From contig JAGTJM010000170.1 of the NCBI GenBank assembly GCA_020747015.1, forward strand, positions 1-14,207: a stretch of DNA of 14,207 nucleotides, read 5' to 3'. This DNA comes from Pyrenochaeta sp. MPI-SDFR-AT-0127 (lineage: Eukaryota; Ascomycota; Dothideomycetes; Pleosporales; Cucurbitariaceae). Below the pieces are notes generated by a model. That model did no database searches and was not told where the DNA came from. It saw only the letters and a list, made by a program, of their open reading frames with translations. Numbering within the stretch: the first letter of the stretch is position 1; each line of letters opens with the position of its first letter. Made by a program: the position numbers and the translations under genes. Below are positions 10,346 through 14,207 of this stretch, in pieces.

Positions 10346-10487
10346 AAGAAGTAGATAAAAAAGCTAAATAAACTACCTAAGAAGGAGTTAATAGGGTAAA
10401 TATAATAGTAGGATAATATATACCTTAATAACTAACTATAAGATACTTCTAGATAATATTACGTAATACTAAAATATTAGGACCTAA
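10346..10487. other. Spacer after element 2
   Basis: AT-rich, with the purine-rich candidate primer tract near 10377. If the 3' LTR of element 2 starts here, its copy is not present at 6.6-7.1 kb as far as can be judged by eye. Confidence 0.3.
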
Positions 10488-11130
10488 CTAGACTCTATAG
10501 GAGTAGCTAATAAGTCTAAAGCCCTAATAGTAGACTATAATATTAGAGAAAATCTAACTAAAGTATTAGTAGTAGGATATAGAGCTTCCTTAGTAAACTC
10601 TAATTCCCTATTATCTTATATCTCTAATACTAGATATAAAGTCTTCTTATATACTATTCCTTAGCTTACTTTAGAATCTTTTATTATAAAGTAACTAAGA
10701 AATTACCTCTACTAATAACTTTTTATCCTTATCTACTTTCTTTTAATACTCCTTATAAGTTTTATCTAAAGAAGTCTATAATATATTAATATATAGCTTA
10801 CCTAGATAAGTATATTTAGTATACTTTAATTTTAACTCTAGTATAATATAATAGATAGTACTAGTTAGGAAATACTTATTATAGGCGACTTTAGTAATAG
10901 TATTTATATAAAGGATTTTATTATAAAGGTAAAGGTTATAGATTTAAGAATTAAAGATATTTTATCTTATATAGTACCTAATTATAGGTACTATATACTA
11001 TAAACTAACTTAGTAATAGACTACGTAATCTAGGATAGATCTTAGGAAGAGAAGGATAGTATTATAATCCTAGTTTAGGAATAAGGATATCTAAAGAGAG
11101 TACTCTAACTAACTATAAGTACTACTATAG
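10488..11130 (+). pseudogene. Unidentified coding remnant
   Basis: One plus-strand frame is open for 58 codons (10488-10661), long for sequence with this stop density. The same or a neighbouring frame continues, with stops of the kind RIP makes, to about 11130. Readable pieces include LVVGYRASLVNSN near 10590 and LIIGDFSNS near 10880. The GDF piece recalls the GDFN motif of LINE-type endonucleases, but the following text does not fit one, so I do not assign it. Many Ile, Leu and Tyr here may be former Thr, Pro, Gln or His, which would make it a Pro/Thr/Ser/Gln-rich protein. It lies between element 2 and the right direct repeat. Confidence 0.3.
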
Positions 11131-11180
11131 GCGCTAATATAAGATAAGGGCCTAGGTATATAACTACTTACTAGGCTAAG

Positions 11181-11249
11181 GATAAGTACTTACTAAGCGC
11201 GTAATAAGTGTGATAAGTACTTACTATATACGTAATAAGCGTAATAAGC
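11181..11249 (+). repeat. 31-bp tandem duplication with cgtaataag units
   Basis: Two 31-bp units, 11181-11211 and 11212-11242, share gataagtacttacta at the start and gtaataag near the end. A further partial unit follows (gtaataagcg). The 9-bp word cgtaataag is present three times. Each unit contains the palindrome aagtactt. Two adjacent TpG survive at 11209-11212, a local cluster in a window nearly free of TpG. The array abuts the right copy of the direct repeat at 11258, so it may be part of the same element's terminal region; the left copy lacks it. Confidence 0.7.
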
Positions 11250-11257
11250 GTATTATA

Positions 11258-11470
11258 TATATAGATAAGAGTAATATACCCTTATAGTATATTATAATTA
11301 ACCTTAAGTTATTATTAAATACTACTATTTAATACTTAGAACTACTTTAACTTACCTCTCTATCTCTACTTACTCTAATCTAGAAGCTTACTAAGAAAGG
11401 GCTCCTTAGTAATACTAGCTACTTTATATTATAGCTACTCTACTAAGGATACTAAAACCCCCTTTTAATA
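11258..11470 (+). repeat. Right copy of ~210-bp direct repeat
   Basis: This is the second copy of 151-358, in the same orientation about 11.1 kb away, with similarity ending at ttttaata. Compared with the left copy it has small insertions (for example one base in agaagcttactaag, and extra bases before the final cccctttt). It also has TpA where the left copy keeps TpG. The right copy lies downstream of element 3 in that element's reading direction. It could be a terminal repeat remnant of element 3 or of an unrelated family inserted twice. Confidence 0.75.
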
Positions 11471-11659
11471 TTACCCTAGGAGGGGATTAGAGAGATCTTT
11501 ATAGAGGATATCTAGTATAAAGATATTATAGATCCTTAAGCTATATAGAAGTCTTAACCTATAAAAGTAGTCTACTTATTTAAGTACCTTAAAAAGACCT
11601 TACTACTATTTAGATAGTTTTTAGCTAGAGTAGCTAGTTATAAGGTTCTTTATTAATAG
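11471..11659. other. AT-rich spacer, no gene
   Basis: I see no family motif on either strand. The expected C-terminal end of element 3 pol, including a chromodomain, would fall in or near this stretch, but no YLVKW-like pattern could be found. Confidence 0.3.
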
Positions 11660-11960
11660 ATAGACTTTATTACCTATAACCTAGTTAATAGGCTTATAAT
11701 AGCTATTAATAAAAGATTTTATTTAGTCTTAAGTCTTTTCTATATTCTTTTTTACTTCTTACTATATATTATATTATATAGGAGTAGGAGAATTATAGCC
11801 GACTACTTTCTTTAGGTAGATACTAGTAGTTATAGGTAAGAGATAATAAGACTATTAAGTTCTAATTTTACTACCTAGAGTATTATATTTAATCCTAGAT
11901 CTCCTAGAGATCTTCTATCTCTCTATATACTAAGTCTTATTAGCTTTACTTCGGTTAGTT
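11660..11960 (+). pseudogene. Unidentified open region overlapping element 3 tail
   Basis: A plus-strand frame is open for 51 codons (11660-11812). After a few stops it is open again for 27 codons to about 11960, reading for example IIFNPRSPRDLLSLY. I do not recognise the product. The opposite strand is where the C-terminal part of element 3 integrase should run, and it also gives plausible basic text (for example NRSKANKT near 11950). The plus-strand openness may therefore be a shadow of that region. Confidence 0.2.
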
Positions 11961-11979
11961 AATCCCGCCTAGCGTAGTT

Positions 11980-14207
11980 ATCTAAGATAACTATACTATA
12001 TATTAATATAATATATATAAGTAATAAGAGTAAGAGTCTCCTTATTATTTAGTATCTTAGTAGATGTTTACTTAATAGATTAGGTCTAATCTTAACTCTA
12101 GTATAGTTTAAAGCTAAATAAGACTTAATATAGTATTATTCTAAGTATATTATAAAGTAATATAACTTAAGCTCTATTAATTATAGGTAATAGTTTACTC
12201 TAATTATCCTAATAGTAGGATATAAAGGGCCTTAGCCTTTAATCTAAGTATTTATTTATAATCTCTATTTATCTATCTATTTATTTATAATAAGCTATAG
12301 ATAGTTTTACCTTAATACTTATAATCTAATAGAATTTAGACTAGAATTAGAATATAAACTAGAGACTATAATCTAAGACTATACTCTTAGGCGTATACTT
12401 AAAATAGTAGATCTATTAGATAAATAGGGTAGCTATACTTTAAGTATTAATAGTCTTATAATAAAGGATAGTAATAGCCTATTTAGATAAGTAATTAATA
12501 ATAACTATTATCTAATTATATCTAGAGTAGTCTTAGAAGAACTTCTTAAAGTTAATATATAGATATTATATAGTCTATTAGAGATAGAGAGTAGTTATAG
12601 ATAGCTAGAGAGTTAGCTCTATCTTAGATAATCTTATTAGTAAGGGATATAGTTTCTTATATAGTATTTATAAGTAGTACCTATATCTTTTAAGTAATAA
12701 TAGTAAGATAGAAGCTAATATATCTTAGAGATACTAGGGTAGGTAGAGAAGATTTAATTATAGATTTCTCTAATAAGGTAGGTATAAAGTATAGAGTAGT
12801 AAGTATATAAAGTTAATCTCTATAGAATAAAAGTCTATTCTCTATCTTATACTACTTTAGTAGGGTTTTTTATTTTCTATAAAGAATTTCTAATTTTCTT
12901 AAAAAGAGCCTTAATTAGTTTAAGAGAGTCTAAGTTTATAATATCTTAAAGAGAAATAATTACTAAAATAGTTAACTCTTATAGAGAATAGTCCTTTAAG
13001 TAGTTTACTATAGATTAGATTAATATAGGTATATAACCTCTTAGAGCCTAGTAGGATATATAAGTAGTTATCTTTTTATATAGCTTTAATACTATCTACC
13101 TTCTATTTATATTAATTTAGGATATCTACCTTTATATTATTTATACCTAGTATATATTTAATTTAGAAGTTAAATAGTACTATAACTTCTACCTAATAGG
13201 CTTATTATATATTTAGTACTTTAGTAGTTATAAAGTATTTAAGGGAATAGTAGTCTAAATATACTTAGATTTAGTATTAAGCTATAGATAGTTTAGGCCT
13301 CTACTTTATAAATATATATATAATTATAAAAAATTCTTTATTATAGATCTTCTAGTTTAGTTTAGATCTAGATAGGGTATAACTATAGAAGGTAATAGGA
13401 TACTATTTTTATTAGAGTATTTTTAAAAAAAAACTCTATAATTATACTATTAAATATATCTATTTCTATCTTTATTTTATATTTAGTATTAAAATAGCTA
13501 GATTAGAATTACTAGAAGAGTAGTTTTAACTTCTTTAAATACTTACTAATAAGTAGAAGACTATATAAAAATTTATAGATTTAGAGAATAATTATTAGTT
13601 TTATAATATATAAGAAGTTTTAATAAATTATCTATAGAATCTAATAAAGCTAAAGAATAACTTTATACTTATAACTATAGTAGGTTTAGCCTAATTCTAG
13701 AGAATTAACTTTAGTAGAGTCTACCTTAATTCTTTTATTTATTAAGATATATCCTAAATATTTAGTATAGTTATATAGAATTTACTTTCTTAATATCTAT
13801 TTAGAGACTAGCTATTTAAAGTTACTCTAGAACTTTATAATATATTCCTAGTAAGTTAGATATCTTTAATAATTAGGATATTATCTAGATATACTATATA
13901 GAATTATCTAGATAGTTAATTAGATATTATTTATATATCTTTAGTAGGTAGTAATCTATTATAAACCTAAAGGTAGAACCTTATACTTATAGCTACTATA
14001 ATAAGTCTAGAAGGAAGTATACTCTTAGATTTAGGATTTATCCTAATCTTATTAAAGTAGTATAAATATTAAACTTTATAAAATCTTAGCCTTTAATAGC
14101 CTTAATAATAACTTATTTATATAAGGTATTAGATAGGTATCTTATAATAAGGTTATTTAACTTATAATAGTCTATATAGATAATAATCCTCTCTAGTTTC
14201 TTAATAG
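11980..14207 (-). mobile_element. Element 3: Ty3/Gypsy retrotransposon, partial, RIP-degraded
   Basis: The minus strand shows RT (14207 to about 13870, cut by the window edge), RNase H (about 13700-13110) and integrase (about 12950-12000) in Ty3/Gypsy order. Its text differs from elements 1 and 2, so it is a third family. Gag, protease and the start of RT must lie beyond the right edge of the window. The C-terminal boundary is unclear and no chromodomain was found. Confidence 0.85.
11980..14207 (-). pseudogene. pol: Element 3 pol remnant (RT-RH-IN), partial
   Basis: RT: a reading YIDYYKLNN near 14178-14155 (usually VDYRxLN) and VYLDNILI at 13894-13871, again YLDD with the second Asp changed to Asn. 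RNase H end: LKYFITTKVLN from 13243, then FNF-stop-IKYILGINN, then VDILN, aligning with LKYFxTTKxLxxRQ and PGxxNxxADALSR. Integrase: IIVIINYLSK near 12510-12482 (usually VDRLSK), PKSIVLDY with Asp 12373-12371, KLSIAYYK-stop-IDR-stop-IE with Glu 12265-12263, exactly 35 residues apart. Downstream reads KYLD-stop-RLRPFISYY-stop-DN-stop-SKLLP, matching the block usually QRLRPFVNYYQDNWSELLP of this family. The first integrase Asp may be at 12575-12573 but is one base out of frame. RT motifs lie in two frames. Confidence 0.88.

Larger units (their letters stand above)
7080..10420 (+). mobile_element. Element 2: Ty3/Gypsy chromovirus, 5'-truncated and RIP-degraded
   Basis: The plus strand carries, in order, protease (about 7108-7340), RT (about 7820-8190), RNase H (about 8590-8945), integrase (about 9090-9650) and chromodomain (10170-10300). 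This is the same layout as element 1 in mirror orientation, but the RT text differs (GYSILFILKKDSRLRPYIDY against APILFLKKKDSSLRLYIDY), so they are distinct families. No gag and no LTR pair were found. After the chromodomain a purine-rich stretch (ctaagaaggag, about 10377-10387) could be the polypurine tract. Confidence 0.87.

Noticed and set aside
6640..10487. LTR pair of element 2
   Set aside because: Sequence after the chromodomain (10380-10490) was compared by eye with 6640-7000 and no convincing match was found.
10870..10900. GDF motif resembling the endonuclease of a LINE retrotransposon
   Set aside because: Only the short GDFS-like piece fits; the text before and after does not follow the endonuclease pattern and no non-LTR RT is nearby.
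11181..11249. CRISPR-like array
   Set aside because: Units are tandem with no unique spacers, only two full copies are present, and the host is a eukaryote.
1..14207. Intact protein-coding genes on either strand
   Set aside because: Stops are dense in all frames, start codons are nearly absent, and every recognisable domain is interrupted and frame-shifted.
1..14207. Centromere identity
   Set aside because: AT-rich RIP-mutated Ty3/Gypsy clusters occur at fungal centromeres but also in subtelomeres and gene-poor isochores; the sequence alone cannot separate these.
1..14207. tRNA or rRNA genes
   Set aside because: No cloverleaf with the conserved B-box pattern (GGTTCRANYCC) or rRNA-like segment was seen, and CpA/TpG loss would have destroyed one.

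Overview
The window is non-coding DNA from a filamentous ascomycete (Pezizomycotina) that has been saturated by repeat-induced point mutation (RIP). The evidence is direct. CpA and its complement TpG are almost gone from both strands: by eye I find only 11 in 14.2 kb, three of them in the first 40 bases. TpA is everywhere and TAA/TAG stops are dense in all six frames. ATG occurs only about five times counting both strands. G+C is roughly a quarter to a third. This is what RIP (CpA to TpA) leaves in repeats of species such as Neurospora or Leptosphaeria. I cannot name the species.

Under the mutations, three different Ty3/Gypsy LTR retrotransposons can be recognised. Element 1 is on the minus strand, about 6450 down to 1500. 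It keeps a gag zinc knuckle, a possible protease, RT, RNase H, integrase and a C-terminal chromodomain. Element 2 is on the plus strand, about 7080 to 10345. It keeps protease, RT, RNase H, integrase and chromodomain, with no recognisable gag. Element 3 is on the minus strand, from the right edge of the window down to about 12000. It keeps part of RT, RNase H and integrase. Elements 1 and 2 are head to head around a small GC-rich island with inverted repeats at 6575-6615. All three carry YLDN instead of the RT motif YLDD, and all three keep the 35-residue spacing between the second Asp and the Glu of the integrase triad. None can make a protein.

Between and around them are a direct repeat of about 210 bp (151-358 and 11258-11470), a 31-bp tandem duplication just before the right copy, and three stretches with unusually open frames that I could not identify (568-930, 10488-11130, 11660-11960).

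No host gene, tRNA, rRNA, CRISPR or intact transposon is visible. I found no convincing novel functional system. The interest lies in the completeness of the RIP, the shared pattern of destroyed active sites, and the unassigned remnants.
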